Shown here: piece after piece, positions 48,516 through 58,637 of the stretch | How the letters are laid out: every line of letters begins with the position of its first letter | Position numbering within the stretch: position 1 is the stretch's first letter | Program-made: the position numbers and the translations under genes | DNA from: Mycolicibacterium goodii | GTDB lineage: Bacteria > Actinomycetota > Actinomycetes > Mycobacteriales > Mycobacteriaceae | Reading direction: 5' to 3' | NCBI RefSeq assembly: GCF_022370755.2 | Contig: NZ_CP092364.2 | Coordinates: 3,844,001-3,908,000 of the forward strand | Length of the DNA: 64,000 bases | Notes under the pieces: generated by a model | What the model saw: the letters and a program-made list of their open reading frames with translations, nothing else | Database searches by the model: none | Told to the model about the DNA's origin: nothing

Positions 48516-48690
48516 GTGAACCTCGAGAACGTCGTCACGTTTGTGAGCGGTGACCACTTAAATCTTGACGAATCTTGTATCTCGCGCTCCAGATACACCG
48601 AATACTCAAGGAACGGCCCTCGAGCGCCGTTGATGCTACTGATATTAACCGGCTGGTGGATGCCACCGCGAATCTATCGTGGTGGAGAGC
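48516..48690 (+). pseudogene. 5-prime remnant of an SDR gene, sister of the one at 53209
   Basis: Begins VNLENVVTFVSGDHLN and later, in another frame, has DATDINRLVDATAN, i.e. the start and third strand of an SDR. The start region matches that of the pseudogene at 53209 (MNLQNVTALVSGDYL), including the leader GACCGAGG. The rest is missing. Confidence 0.5.
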
Positions 48691-48861
48691 ACCAGTCGGA
48701 TCACCTACAGGTGTAGGCAACATCAGTTCGGGAGGCTCACGAGTCGGCCCACCTCCAAGGACGCGAACTGGATGACTGGCCAGTCTGCGGGCGTTTACCA
48801 AGCCAGCCGCTTCCTCCTCATGAACGTGATTCGAACCTGCACCGACCCCAGAAGGCCACCT

Positions 48862-50295
48862 ATGCTCAACAGCTCAGATAGGCATCCAGCGCAGCGCACT
48901 GCCAACGCGGTGAGCCGTCGGACTTTCCTCGCCGGTAGCGCCGCAGTGGCCGCGATATCGCTACTCGCGACCCCGATTGCTTCAGCCGACGATCTGTCGA
49001 CCTTGCGCAGACGTCTTCGCGGGACGGTACTGCTGCCCGGTGATGCAGGCTTTGAGGACGCGCGGAAACCGTGGACTCTGACCATCGACCAGGCGGTGCG
49101 AGCCGTTGTGGACGTTGCCGACGTCGGGGACGCGTCGGCGCTCGTCGGGTATGCCCGAGAGACAGGAACTTCCCTGTCCATTCAGCCCACGGGTCACAGC
49201 GCGACACCCGCCGCGAATGGGTCCATCCTCGTACGCACACGTCACCTTGATGAGGTGCGCGTCGATCCAGAGCGGAAGATTGCGCGTGTCGGAGCTGGAG
49301 TGTCGTGGACGCAGTTGCACTCGTTGGTTGCGCAGGGAGGATTGCTGGCGTTGGCGGGCAGCGCACCCGGGGTGGGCATTACTGGCTACACGCTTGGTGG
49401 TGGGCTCAGCTGGTTTTCCCGGCGGTATGGCTGGGCAGCGCAGAGCGTTAGGGCCATCGAAGGCATCTGCGCTGACGGCGCCAGGTTCCGCGCAACCACC
49501 GACAGCGAGCCAGACCTGTTTTGGGCCCTGCGCGGCGGCGGCGGCGATTATGGGTTGGTGACCGCTATCGAGTTCGATCTCTATCCGGCGCCGAACATGT
49601 GCGGTGGAAGCCTGCGGTGGCCAGCCAGGCACGCACCAGCAGTTTTGGCCGCGTTTCGCGAAACTACAAACACCGCGCCCGAAGAACTGGCGGTCTGGTT
49701 CAATCAGTCCCACTTTCCGGGCGCTCCCCCTTTGACGGGAATCGACGTGATGTATCTCGGTGAGCCCGCCGCGGCGCGGGCGTTGCTGAAGCCCTTCGCC
49801 GGCATCGCTAACCGTATTTCCGACACGCTTCGGCCTCTGCGATTCGACGAGATCGGAACCATCACCAACGAACCCACTGCGCCCGGGGGCGGACGGCAGC
49901 GGGCTACACTTTTGACCACGCTGACCGACGACGTGATTGAGTCGTTCACTGCCGTGTCGATGACACCCCTAATCAACATTCAGATACGTCACCTCGGTGG
50001 GGCCCTTGGTCGCCCGTCGGACACTGCAGCGGGACCGATAAAAGAGCCGTACCTGGCGAATCTGGTGGGAAGGGGAGACACCCAAACAGCCGTCGAGGCC
50101 ATGCAAAGCCGAGTCGCCACCTATCTAGAACTGCTGAAGCCAATTAACAGCGGCAGAACGCCCTTCACCCTGCTGGCACCTGAACAGACTGCGGCTCAGG
50201 CACTGCCGAACGACTCGATAAGTAGACTACAAACTATCAAGGAACGGCGCGATCCCCAGCGCGTGTTTCGCAGTAACTACCCCGTGACGGATTGA
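48862..50295 (+). CDS. Tat-exported FAD-linked oxidoreductase (PCMH/BBE type)
   Basis: A 477-residue secreted flavo-oxidase. The N-terminus has a twin-arginine signal (SRRTFLAGSAAVAAISLLA) with an ASA-like cut site. The FAD-binding PCMH domain follows (SIQPTGHSATPAANG with the His that could attach FAD, GSAPGVGITGYTLGGG, ALRGGGGDYGLVT), and the C-terminus ends with the berberine-bridge motif (DPQRVFRSNYPV). Likely oxidises an alcohol, sugar or alkaloid-like compound outside the membrane. ATG 48862 has AAGG upstream. Confidence 0.85.
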   Translation: MLNSSDRHPAQRTANAVSRRTFLAGSAAVAAISLLATPIASADDLSTLRRRLRGTVLLPGDAGFEDARKPWTLTIDQAVRAVVDVADVGDASALVGYARETGTSLSIQPTGHSATPAANGSILVRTRHLDEVRVDPERKIARVGAGVSWTQLHSLVAQGGLLALAGSAPGVGITGYTLGGGLSWFSRRYGWAAQSVRAIEGICADGARFRATTDSEPDLFWALRGGGGDYGLVTAIEFDLYPAPNMCGGSLRWPARHAPAVLAAFRETTNTAPEELAVWFNQSHFPGAPPLTGIDVMYLGEPAAARALLKPFAGIANRISDTLRPLRFDEIGTITNEPTAPGGGRQRATLLTTLTDDVIESFTAVSMTPLINIQIRHLGGALGRPSDTAAGPIKEPYLANLVGRGDTQTAVEAMQSRVATYLELLKPINSGRTPFTLLAPEQTAAQALPNDSISRLQTIKERRDPQRVFRSNYPVTD

Positions 50296-50713
50296 ACCCC
50301 TGCTTGTGAGCCCGGCAAGGCACATAGCCAAGGGTGACTGCAGACTTCCCGCAGACATCACCGACCAACCGGCGACGAGCTACGGCAGAATTGATGAGCG
50401 TTACCGAGTAGTTCGCATCCTTGTTGCATGCGATTGGCCCAAGCACTCAAGCCGAAGCCGAAGCGTGTCGAGCCGAACGTAACCTTCCTCAAAAAGAGCG
50501 GTGGTCGAAGTTCTTCTCGCTGGCCCGGTTCTGTGACATACGGTCGCGTGGTGACCCGCCGCGCATCGGAACGCCCAGTGTCCGCGGCTCGCAACCGGGG
50601 CCGTCCTGAGATCCAAGCGAAACTGGCGCCACGGCGGGGTGAGCAAATCTGAGACGCATTACGGTGGTTACGGGTACAAAGTCGACGTTGCACATTCCGC
50701 CTAGGATTGACTG
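50296..50713. other. Intergenic stretch, no supported gene
   Basis: 418 bp before the XRE regulator; a short basic plus-strand frame (50428-50652) has no convincing start or family. Confidence 0.45.
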
Positions 50714-51301
50714 ATGTCAACAGATCCACAGTTGGGCCGGTTTCTTCGTTACCGCCGGAGTCGACTCCAGCCTGGTGACGTGGGGCTCCCCGGCGGTGGG
50801 CGCCGACCAGTGATCGGTTTACGCCGGGAGGAAGTGGCCGAACTGGCCTGCATTAGCGTCGATTACTACCTTCGCATCGAACAAGGACGAGACACGACAC
50901 CCTCGGCGAGGGTGTTGGACGCGATCGCACACGCGCTGATGATGAGTGAGGTCGAGACGAACTATTGCACGATCTCGTCCGGTTCCAAAGCGCCCCGCCT
51001 CAGTCGCCGCAACCGCGCTCAATCGATTCACTCATTTGAAGGATGGCCATCTGCCGCCGCGCACGTCCCTGACGACTCGCTGAATGTGATCACAGCTAAG
51101 GCGGCGACGGTCCGCCTATCTCCCACGTTCGGATCGGGCAACAACACATTGCGAAACCTGTTCTTGGACACAGAGTCTCGGAAGTTGTACAGCAACTGGG
51201 AGGGACTGACCGAGTGGGCTGTGGCGTGGCTTCGTTCCTTCTCAGGCAACCAACCATCCCCTGGATTGGCCCGGCTTATGGCCGAACTCACGCACGAAAG
51301 T

Positions 51302-52771
51302 GGCTCTTGGTGAATGAGCGTGCACCGGTTGCTGCGGATATCCACGCGGATTGGTCGTGTCAGTGAGCTGAGGTGGGCCCTCGGTGGGTGACGATTCGGG
51401 TTCCTACACCTGCCACCAACCACCGCGCCGAGGGGACCCGTGCGTGAGGTTACTGCTTGTCCACCGTCTGTTATTGCCGACACGATCATGCGCACCATCG
51501 AGTTGGGGGTGACGATCAGCGACGCCGCGGTCGGCGAGAAGCAGACCACGATTTTCTGCACACCGGTGGCCCGGGATCCGCGCTGCCCGGACTGCGGCCG
51601 TGAGCACACGTACCGCGACACCGTGATTCGGCCGATGACCGACCTGCCGGTGGCCCCACTGGTGCTGCAGGTGGCGGTGCCCGGCTACCGCTGCATCAGC
51701 GCCGGTGCGGGCGGGCGGTGTTCAACCAGAACCTGGGAAAGCTCGCCGAGCGCGGCTCATCGACGGCGCGCCGCTGCGAACGGTATGTGTTGCGACGGTC
51801 GATGATTGATCGCACTACCATCGCCGCGATCGCCGCCGAGCTGGGCATCAGTTGGCATACCGTGAGCACCATCGCGATGTGAGCGGTGGCCGGGTTGATC
51901 GGCGCCGCTGGCCCGGATCGCCTCGCCGGCGTACGCGTCATCGGGGTCGACGAACATCGGTGGGCGCGGCGCCGCCACGGCACCGAGGGGTTCGTCACGC
52001 TGATCATCGACCTCACCCCGGTCTACGACGGCACCGGGCCGGCGCGGTCGCTCGACCTGGTCGCGGGCCGCTCAGCGGCAGCACTGACCAGCTGGCTTGA
52101 TGAGCAGCCTCCGGCATTCCGCGAACAGGTCGAGGTCATCGCCGTGGACGGGTTCGGCGGCTACAAGACCGCCGCCACCGAGGTGTTACCCGACGCCACC
52201 GCCGTCATGGACCCGTTCCACGTTGTCGCCCTGTCGGGCCTGAAGCTGGACCTGTGCCGCCAAACGCATCAAACAGCTGACCGGCGGCCATCGGGGCCGC
52301 AGCGGTGATCCGCTCTACGGCATGCGCCGCACGCTGCGCAGCCGGCTGCCGTTGCTCACCGCCCGGCAACGAGCACGACTGCAGGCGGTGTTCGCCGCCG
52401 AGGACCACCTCGCCGTCATGGTGACCTGGAGTGTGTACCAGCGGATCATCGCCGCCTACGGCCAACCCGACCGGCGTCGCGGCAAGACCATGATGACCGC
52501 GGTCATCGACACGCTACGCCGCGGCGTGCCCGCGGTGCTCGACGAACTGGCCCAGCTCGCCCGCACCCTGCACCGCCGCCGCGCCGACATCCTGGCGTTC
52601 TTCGAAATCACCACACCTTCAACGGACCCACCGAGGCCATCAACGGCCGACTGGAAGCGCTGCAACGCAACGCATTGGGATTCCGCAACCTGACCCACTA
52701 CCGCTGGCGCTCACTGCTCCACAGCGGCGCGCTTCACCAACTCGTCAACGCACTCTGATTCACGACGAGTC
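51302..52771. mobile_element. ISL3-family insertion sequence with terminal repeats and target duplication
   Basis: 1470 bp. The left end GGCTCTTGGTGAATGAGC and the reverse complement of the right end GACTCGTCGTGAATCAGA are imperfect inverted repeats. Flanking 8-mers are ACGAAAGT (51294-51301) and ACGAAATT (52772-52779), i.e. an 8-bp duplication with one change, the size known for ISL3. It sits inside the XRE/MmyB regulator gene. Confidence 0.8.
51440..52758 (+). pseudogene. ISL3-family transposase, inactivated
   Basis: In order: a zinc-ribbon (CPDCGREHTYRDT), the FNQNLGKLAERGSSTARRC region in a shifted frame, an HTH (AAIAAELGISWHTVSTIAM) ending in an in-frame TGA (51881), then VRVIGVDEHRW and VDGFGGYKTA with catalytic acids, a further frameshift at about 52255 (IKQLTGGHRGRSGDPLYG), and another near 52608 (GPTEAINGRLEALQRNALGFRN). 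Three frameshifts plus one stop mean it cannot transpose on its own. Confidence 0.85.
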
Positions 52772-53208
52772 ACGAAATTTCACGGTTCCGGGACCTCTGG
52801 TCGTGGCAACACGTGCGTCGGGATAGCCACGGCGGCATGCAAATCGATCATCCCCTGGCCGGCGCGGTGCATCTCAACTTCCAGCGCGTGTTCCTCCCGG
52901 CAACTCGGCATGTATTGGTTGTCTACTGGGCGGAACCACATTCGAATACCAACCGCAAGATGCGCGAACTGCAGAATCGCTGAGGAGCGCTTTGCGGGAC
53001 ATGCCTCGTCTTCGAGGTGAACAAGCACGAATAGCCATTCGATCTCATCGCACATCCCGATGAATCCGCGCACCTTGAACTACCAGTCCTCACGCAAAAT
53101 ACGACATACTGTCGTTAGGCACCAAGTGCGCACATTTTCAGTGCATTTCAGCTCACCGCCTCAATAGCCGGGCAGCCCATCGCCGAGGCGTCTGACCGAG
53201 GGGAACAC

Positions 53209-53860
53209 GTGAATCTACAAAACGTCACCGCACTGGTGAGCGGTGACTACTTGGGGGGCTTGGCAAGTGTTTCGCAGCTGAACTTGCCGCAGGCGGCGCC
53301 AAGGTGTACTTCGGCGTCCCCCGGATCCGCGAACCCGAAAACCGGGCAGATAACTGAAGTTCATCTCGATGTTTTAAGTGCCGACACGGTCTCGGAGTCG
53401 CGGCACCTAGCCAGCGACGTGAATCTGCTCATCAACATCACGGGTGCCCCCACGGGTGCAGCTCTGATCACAGGAGCGATTCAGGCCATACGGCAAGACA
53501 TGGAATCGTTTTACTTCGGCACGCTGCGGCTGGTACAAGCCTTCGCGCCAGTGATCGAGCGAAACGGTGGCGGAGTGGTCTGCAACGTGTTACCACTCCC
53601 CCCCGGGATTACTGTCCCAGCCGAATGGATCGTTGATGGCGGCCAGAGCAGCAGCGTGGTCCTTGACGGATAAGCTCCGAGCTGAGCTCGCCCAATCGGG
53701 AATACGGGTCTCAACACTTCATGTCGCTCACCTTGGCCTCCACGACGCGGTCGACTCGGCCGAGACGGCACCGAATTTGGACGCAGCGGTCAGCAGGGTG
53801 CTCGAAGCGGTACTCCGCGGCGAACCCGAAATTCTGATCGAGTTGGCCACCGGTGGTTAA
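53209..53860 (+). pseudogene. SDR gene, frameshifted
   Basis: The first part (MNLQNVTALVSGDYLGG, LLINITGAPTGAALITG, FGTLRLVQAFAPVIERNGGG) is a recognisable SDR with a damaged nucleotide loop. After about 53640 the frame moves to AAWSLTDKLRAELAQSGIRVSTLHVAHL and ends at 53860. The YxxxK region reads with Arg for Lys (MAARAAAW), so the active site is lost too. Confidence 0.65.
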
Positions 53861-54105
53861 CGAGTGCGTGGCGATCAGGGCCAGTGGTGGATCCTGGACC
53901 AGCCTCGTGGAACGACCGCCTCTTCGGTCGCCAGCTTGACGAATCGACTTACCGCCGGATTGCCGGATTGGGGGTGCGCTCGGGCAGCCACTGCAACGTG
54001 TAAGGCACCAGACGCGAATAGGTCGCGGGCCGCACGACGGCGTCCATGCACGCATGGGTGCCGTCGTGACCCCGACTACAGGCATTGCCGGGTGTGTCTG
54101 CTCGT

Positions 54106-54894
54106 TCAGGCGAAGACGAGGCCTCCGTCGACGATCAGTGTCTGGCCGGTGATGAATCCGCTGGCGGGGGAACACAGGAACGCAATGGACCCGCTGAGGT
54201 CAGACGGTGTCATGGCACGAGGGATGGCGCGTTGGCGTTCCAGCGTGGGGAAGTACGAGGTGTCGTTCAGTGCCGCTGAGGATTCGTTGTCGACGAGTCC
54301 GGGTGCAACGGCGTTGACGGTGATTCCGTCGCGTCCGACCTCTTTGGCGATGGATCGTGTCATCGCGATGACGGCACCCTTGGATGCGGTGTAGTGCGCG
54401 AAGAACGGCACACCGGCGTGCACGGTGGCCGAGGCGATGTTGACCACGCGGCCGTAGCCCTGCGTCTTCATGGTGGGGTACACCGCGGCGGCGGCAAGCC
54501 ACACGCCTTTGGCGTTGACGGCCATCACGCGGTCCCAGTCGTCGACGGAGATGTCCGCGAAATGCTTTTTCGCGCCGAGCCTTTCGTAGATGGCCGCGTT
54601 GTTGACCAGGGCGTCGATCCGACCGTACCTGTCCACCGTCGCCTCGGCCAGGGTCCGTACCGAGTCCGGGTCGACGACGTCGGTGCGGTGAAAGACCGCG
54701 TCCGCCCCACCGTCGGTCAACGTGGCTGCCAGCGCTGCGCCGTCGTCGGCGAGCACGTCGGCCACGACGACTCGGGCGCCACGGCCGGCGAGATGGGTCG
54801 CCAGTGCGGCTCCGATGCCTCGGGCGCCGCCGGTGACGATGATGACCGATCCGGCGACGGAGTCCTGGTCGTGCGGTTTCGTCATCGGGGTCAC
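54106..54894 (-). CDS. SDR family oxidoreductase
   Basis: A 262-residue classical SDR: IIVTGGARGIGAAL (NAD loop), DALVNNAAIY, catalytic Ser in NIASATVH, YTASK, and the usual ending TLIVDGGLVF. GTG 54894 overlaps the flavin hydroxylase stop (GTGA), so it is the last gene of the Rieske operon. Its role is probably oxidation of a dihydrodiol, alcohol or hydroxyacyl intermediate. Its last bases closely resemble the scrap at 27349. Confidence 0.88.
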   Translation of the reverse strand: MTPMTKPHDQDSVAGSVIIVTGGARGIGAALATHLAGRGARVVVADVLADDGAALAATLTDGGADAVFHRTDVVDPDSVRTLAEATVDRYGRIDALVNNAAIYERLGAKKHFADISVDDWDRVMAVNAKGVWLAAAAVYPTMKTQGYGRVVNIASATVHAGVPFFAHYTASKGAVIAMTRSIAKEVGRDGITVNAVAPGLVDNESSAALNDTSYFPTLERQRAIPRAMTPSDLSGSIAFLCSPASGFITGQTLIVDGGLVFA

Positions 54895-56135
54895 CGCGCC
54901 GCGTCGGGGAGGGAGAAGCCGGCCACCTGCCGGTAGCGCGCCGCGATGTCGGCGAGTTCTGCCGCCGTGATGACGTCGTCGATGTGCCCGAACGGTTTGT
55001 CGCCGGTGCGTTCCCAGACTTCCTTGAGGATCGCGTCCGGTGGCGTGGCGCGGTTGGTCAGCACGACGGCCGACGTCTTGGGTCTGCGGTCGGCTTCATA
55101 GGCCAGCAGCGCGGTGGGGATGTCCTTTTCGGACTGCAGGGCCCGGCGCAGGGCGTGAGCGTCGAGGATGGCCTGCCCGGCCCCGTTGGATCCTCGCGGC
55201 ACCATGGGGTGGGCCGCGTCGCCGAGCAGCGTCGCCCGTCCTACGGTCCACGACTCCAGCGGATCCTGGTCCACCATCGGGTATTCCAGTACCGTGTCGG
55301 CACCGCGCAGTAGGGCCGGCACGTCCAGCCAGTCGAACGCCCAGTCCGCGAAGGCGGGGGCGAAGTCGGCGGGGTCACCCGGCTTGCCCCAGTCGCGGTC
55401 GCCGGAATAGGGGCGCTCGATCTCGGCGACCCAGTTGATCAGCTGGGTGCCGTCGGGGTTGTCGCGGATCGGATAGATGACGAGCTTGCCGTCGCGCAAC
55501 CAGCCGGCGCGCACCATGGTCGCTCCGGAGAGGAACGGTTGACCGACCGTCGTTCCGCGCCACATCAGTACGCCGGAGTAGCGCGGTGGGCCCTCGTCGG
55601 GATGGAACTGTTTGCGGATCGCCGAATGCACACCATCGCAACCGATCACCGCGCTTCCGGTGACGGAGTCCCGTGGTTGACCGGTCGCCAGCGACCGGAA
55701 CCGAGCGGTGACACCGGAGCCGTCCTGCTCGAGGCCGAGGCACTGATGGTCCCCGACGATGGCATCGGCGCCCAATCGTTCCCTGACGATCTCAGCCAGC
55801 GTCAACTGCAGGTGCCCGCGGTGGATCGACAACTGCGGTGTGGGATAGCCGGCGTACCGGCCGGCTGGCTCGGTGTAGATGTGCTGGCCGAACCGGTTGT
55901 AGAACGAGGACTCCCGCGTTTCGACGGCGATGGCCTCCAGCCGTTCCAGTGCGCCGAGATGGGCGAGCACCGCGGTGGCGTGCGGCAGGATGTTGATGCC
56001 CACCCCCAGGGGGCGCAGTTCAGGTGCCGCCTCGTAGATGCGGCACGGGATGCCCGCAGCGTGCAGCTCCAAGGCCAGTGTCAGGCCGCCGATTCCGGCT
56101 CCAATGATGGTGATGGGCGTTGTGGTCGTGATCAT
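54891..56135 (-). CDS. FAD-dependent aromatic hydroxylase (3-hydroxybenzoate 6-hydroxylase / salicylate hydroxylase type)
   Basis: A 414-residue group A flavoprotein monooxygenase: ITIIGAGIGGLTLA (first FAD loop), GCDGVHSAIRK (DG motif), LLGDAAHPMVPRGSNGAGQAI (GD motif). It uses NAD(P)H and O2 to hydroxylate a phenolic ring. ATG 56135 overlaps the aldehyde dehydrogenase stop (ATGA). A much longer upstream open frame exists but runs through the dehydrogenase and is not coding. Likely hydroxylates the aromatic acid made by the previous steps. Confidence 0.88.
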   Translation of the reverse strand: MITTTTPITIIGAGIGGLTLALELHAAGIPCRIYEAAPELRPLGVGINILPHATAVLAHLGALERLEAIAVETRESSFYNRFGQHIYTEPAGRYAGYPTPQLSIHRGHLQLTLAEIVRERLGADAIVGDHQCLGLEQDGSGVTARFRSLATGQPRDSVTGSAVIGCDGVHSAIRKQFHPDEGPPRYSGVLMWRGTTVGQPFLSGATMVRAGWLRDGKLVIYPIRDNPDGTQLINWVAEIERPYSGDRDWGKPGDPADFAPAFADWAFDWLDVPALLRGADTVLEYPMVDQDPLESWTVGRATLLGDAAHPMVPRGSNGAGQAILDAHALRRALQSEKDIPTALLAYEADRRPKTSAVVLTNRATPPDAILKEVWERTGDKPFGHIDDVITAAELADIAARYRQVAGFSLPDAAR

Positions 56136-57631
56136 GGCTGCGCCTTCTTCGGGTGAGGTGTGTTGGCGTGCATGTCGATTCGGTCGGCCAGGATCTGGAT
56201 TTCGGTGGACTCGTCGAGCGCGATCTCGCCGTGGCCGCGGCCGATGCCGCTCTGTTTGAAACCCCCGAAGGGCATCGAGGGGTCCGATGCGCCGACGCGG
56301 TGGATGTTGACGAAGACCGACCCGGCCTGGATGCGCCGCCCGACCTGGAAGGCGCGGTCGGCGTCGTCGGACCACACCGAGGCTGCCAACCCGTACTCGC
56401 TGTCGTTGGCCAAGGCGATGGCCTCGTCCTCGGTGTCGAAGGCGAGGATGGGCACCACGGGGCCGAACTGTTCCTGTTGCACCAGTGGCGATTGCTGGTC
56501 CAGTCCGGTTACGACGGTGGGCCGGATGAAGTACCCGTCGTCGGGGCCGCAGCCGCGGTATTGCCCGACTTCGGTGACTCGGGCACCATCGCGGCGGCTG
56601 GCCTCGATCAGGTCGGTCACGGTGCGGTGTTGCTGGGCGTTGTTGACCGGCCCCATCCTGACCGCGGGATCGAGTCCGTCTCCGACGATCAGGGTGTCGG
56701 TGGCGGCGGTAAAGGCTTCGGTGAACTCGTCGAACAGGTCGCGGTGCACGTAGAGCCGCTTGGGTGCGTAGCAGACCTGTCCGCTGCTGGTGAAGGCGCC
56801 GCGTACCAGCTCGCCGACCAATTGCTCTGTGACAGTGGCGCTGTCGAGGACGATGGCGGGGTCGTTGCCGCCCAGCTCCAGGCTCAGGTTCTTGAGGTTG
56901 ACGCTGGCGTCGCGCATGATGGCGCGGCCGGTGGCGGTGCTCCCGGTGAAGCTGACCTTGCGTACGCGCGGGTGGGCGGTCAGTGCGGCTCCGACGTCCT
57001 GGCCGGAACCGGCGACGACGTTGAGCACACCGGGTTCGAGGGCGGCGGCGAGCCGGCGCAGCACCAGGGCCAACGCCAACGGGGAGTTGTCGGGCAGTTT
57101 GACCACGACGGTGTTGCCGGCCATCAGCGCCGGCGCGATCATCAGCGTTGCGAGGAGCACGGGGTAGTTCCACGGCACGATGACGGCGACCACTCCCATG
57201 GCGGCCCGGCGTTCGACGATGCGGCCCCGGTGGTCCTCGGTGATCGACTCGCGAGACGCGTAGTCGGCCAGTCCGGCGTAGTAGCGCAGAGTTCGGGCCG
57301 TGTTGGCGATCTCGGCGCTCGCGTCGGCGAGGATCTTGCCGTGCTCGCGGGTGAGCAACGTGGACAGGGCCGTGAGGTCGGCGTCGATGGCGTCGGCGGT
57401 CACCGTGAGGGCGGCGGCTCGGTCGTGCGCCGACCGTGCCGACCAGCCGGCGAACGCGGTGACGGCTGCGGCCACCGCGGCGTCGACCGTCGCGCGGTCT
57501 CCGGTGGCGTAGCCGCCGACGGTCTGGGTGAGTCGGGCCGGATTGCGCACCTCGGTGATCGGGCCGTCGACGTCGTGTCCGTCGATGAGCAGCGGGATCG
57601 TGACCGTGGCGGCCTGGTCGACGGAGGTCAC
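56132..57631 (-). CDS. Aldehyde dehydrogenase (NAD(P)+, aromatic-aldehyde type)
   Basis: A 499-residue ALDH: VIVPWNYPVLLAT, GSTATGRAIM, catalytic Glu in LELGGND, catalytic Cys in SSGQVCYAP, and SMPFGGFKQSG near the end. All catalytic residues are present. GTG 57631 overlaps the reductase stop by four bases. In this operon it would oxidise an aromatic aldehyde such as vanillin or benzaldehyde to the acid; the exact substrate is inference. Confidence 0.88.
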   Translation of the reverse strand: MTSVDQAATVTIPLLIDGHDVDGPITEVRNPARLTQTVGGYATGDRATVDAAVAAAVTAFAGWSARSAHDRAAALTVTADAIDADLTALSTLLTREHGKILADASAEIANTARTLRYYAGLADYASRESITEDHRGRIVERRAAMGVVAVIVPWNYPVLLATLMIAPALMAGNTVVVKLPDNSPLALALVLRRLAAALEPGVLNVVAGSGQDVGAALTAHPRVRKVSFTGSTATGRAIMRDASVNLKNLSLELGGNDPAIVLDSATVTEQLVGELVRGAFTSSGQVCYAPKRLYVHRDLFDEFTEAFTAATDTLIVGDGLDPAVRMGPVNNAQQHRTVTDLIEASRRDGARVTEVGQYRGCGPDDGYFIRPTVVTGLDQQSPLVQQEQFGPVVPILAFDTEDEAIALANDSEYGLAASVWSDDADRAFQVGRRIQAGSVFVNIHRVGASDPSMPFGGFKQSGIGRGHGEIALDESTEIQILADRIDMHANTPHPKKAQP

Positions 57632-58626
57632 GAGACGTCGATCGTCAGGACGGGCGTCTCGCCGGCCGTCGCGGATGCCGGGGGCCGGGTGACCCGTGAA
57701 ACGCAGCAGCACATTCGGCGGTTGGCCTCGCGCTGACGGGCGCTGTAGAAGACGTCGCGGTGGTCGACGATGCCGTCCACCCCGAGCAGCTTCACCTCGC
57801 ACAGGCCGCACTCCCCCTTGCGGCAATCCGACATCATGTCGACGCCGGCGCCTTCGAGAGCCTGCAGCATCGATTGATGTGTGCCCACACGGGTTTCCAC
57901 CTGCAGGCGCGGGATGCGCACGATGAACTCCTCGGCGTCGAACCATCCGCTGTTGCCGAAGGTTTCGTAGCGCAGGTTCGAGGCGGGCAGGTCGGCGTCG
58001 GCCCAGCTCCGCCGGACGGCGTCCATCAACCGGATCGGGCCGCACATGTACAGCTCGGTGTCGTGGTCGACAGTGGCGACCAGCTGCCCGGTGTCGAGGG
58101 AGGTGCCTTCGTCGTCGACGTGGACGACGAGCCTGTCGCCGTGCAGTTCCTGCAGCGCGGACAGATAGGCCATCGCCTGCCGTGAGCGCCCGACGTACAC
58201 GAGGGTGTAGTCGGCGCCCAGGTGTTGCAGCACACGCGCCATCTCGGCGACCGCGGTGATCCCGATACCGCCGGCGAGAAGCAGGTATCTCGGGGCGCCG
58301 ACGCGCAGTGGGAAGTTCTGCAGCGGTTGGGTCAGCTCGATGGAGGCGCCCACTGGCAGTGAGTGCATGAGGATCGATCCGCCGCGGGAGTTCGGCGCGC
58401 GCAGGACGCTGATGGCCAGTCGCCTGCCGTCGTCCTGGGATTCGATCACTGAGTAGGACCGGGTGTCGCGGCGCCCGTCGAGGTGGACGGCGACGTCGAT
58501 GTGGGAACCAGGTTGAGCGGGAGCAGGATTCGGCACCTCGACGACGATTCGGCGAATGCCGGCGGCGATGTCGCGCGTCTCGATGACGGTGCCGACTTGC
58601 CAGACTTCCTTGTTGGTGGCAGCCAT
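57628..58626 (-). CDS. PDR/VanB-type oxidoreductase (FMN + NAD + [2Fe-2S])
   Basis: A 332-residue reductase of the phthalate dioxygenase reductase class, giving electrons to a Rieske oxygenase. The FMN-binding motif is RSYSVI, the NAD loop LLLAGGIGITAV, the NAD signature YMCGPIRLM, and the C-terminal ferredoxin has CRKGECGLCEV plus a late Cys, so the module is complete. ATG 58626 lies 11 bp after the Rieske gene. Pairs with the upstream oxygenase like VanB with VanA. Confidence 0.9.
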   Translation of the reverse strand: MAATNKEVWQVGTVIETRDIAAGIRRIVVEVPNPAPAQPGSHIDVAVHLDGRRDTRSYSVIESQDDGRRLAISVLRAPNSRGGSILMHSLPVGASIELTQPLQNFPLRVGAPRYLLLAGGIGITAVAEMARVLQHLGADYTLVYVGRSRQAMAYLSALQELHGDRLVVHVDDEGTSLDTGQLVATVDHDTELYMCGPIRLMDAVRRSWADADLPASNLRYETFGNSGWFDAEEFIVRIPRLQVETRVGTHQSMLQALEGAGVDMMSDCRKGECGLCEVKLLGVDGIVDHRDVFYSARQREANRRMCCCVSRVTRPPASATAGETPVLTIDVS

Positions 58627-58637
58627 GGGTCGACCCG

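Larger units (their letters stand above)
50714..52983 (+). pseudogene. XRE/MmyB-type regulator split by an IS element
   Basis: The 5-prime part (50714 to about 51301) encodes an XRE helix-turn-helix (FLRYRRSRLQPGDVGLP, LRREEVAELACISVDYYLRIEQGRD) and most of the MmyB-like ligand domain (LRNLFLDTESRKLY). The frame then runs into the IS and stops at 51313. The missing C-terminal part resumes right after the IS at 52774: SRFRDLWSWQHVRRDSHGG, IDHPLAGAVHLNFQRV, VLVVYWAEPHS, stop at 52983. Joining the two at one copy of the target duplication restores one open frame. Confidence 0.85.

Noticed and set aside
56136..57173. N-terminal extension of the flavin hydroxylase frame to 760 codons
   Set aside because: The extension overlaps the ALDH gene in another frame and is Arg/Pro-rich; the true start is the ATG overlapping the ALDH stop.
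56153..57736. Plus-strand open frame of 527 codons opposite the aldehyde dehydrogenase
   Set aside because: It is exactly antisense to an ALDH with all catalytic motifs; long antisense frames are common in high-G+C DNA, and the product is Gly/Val/Asp-rich without domains.
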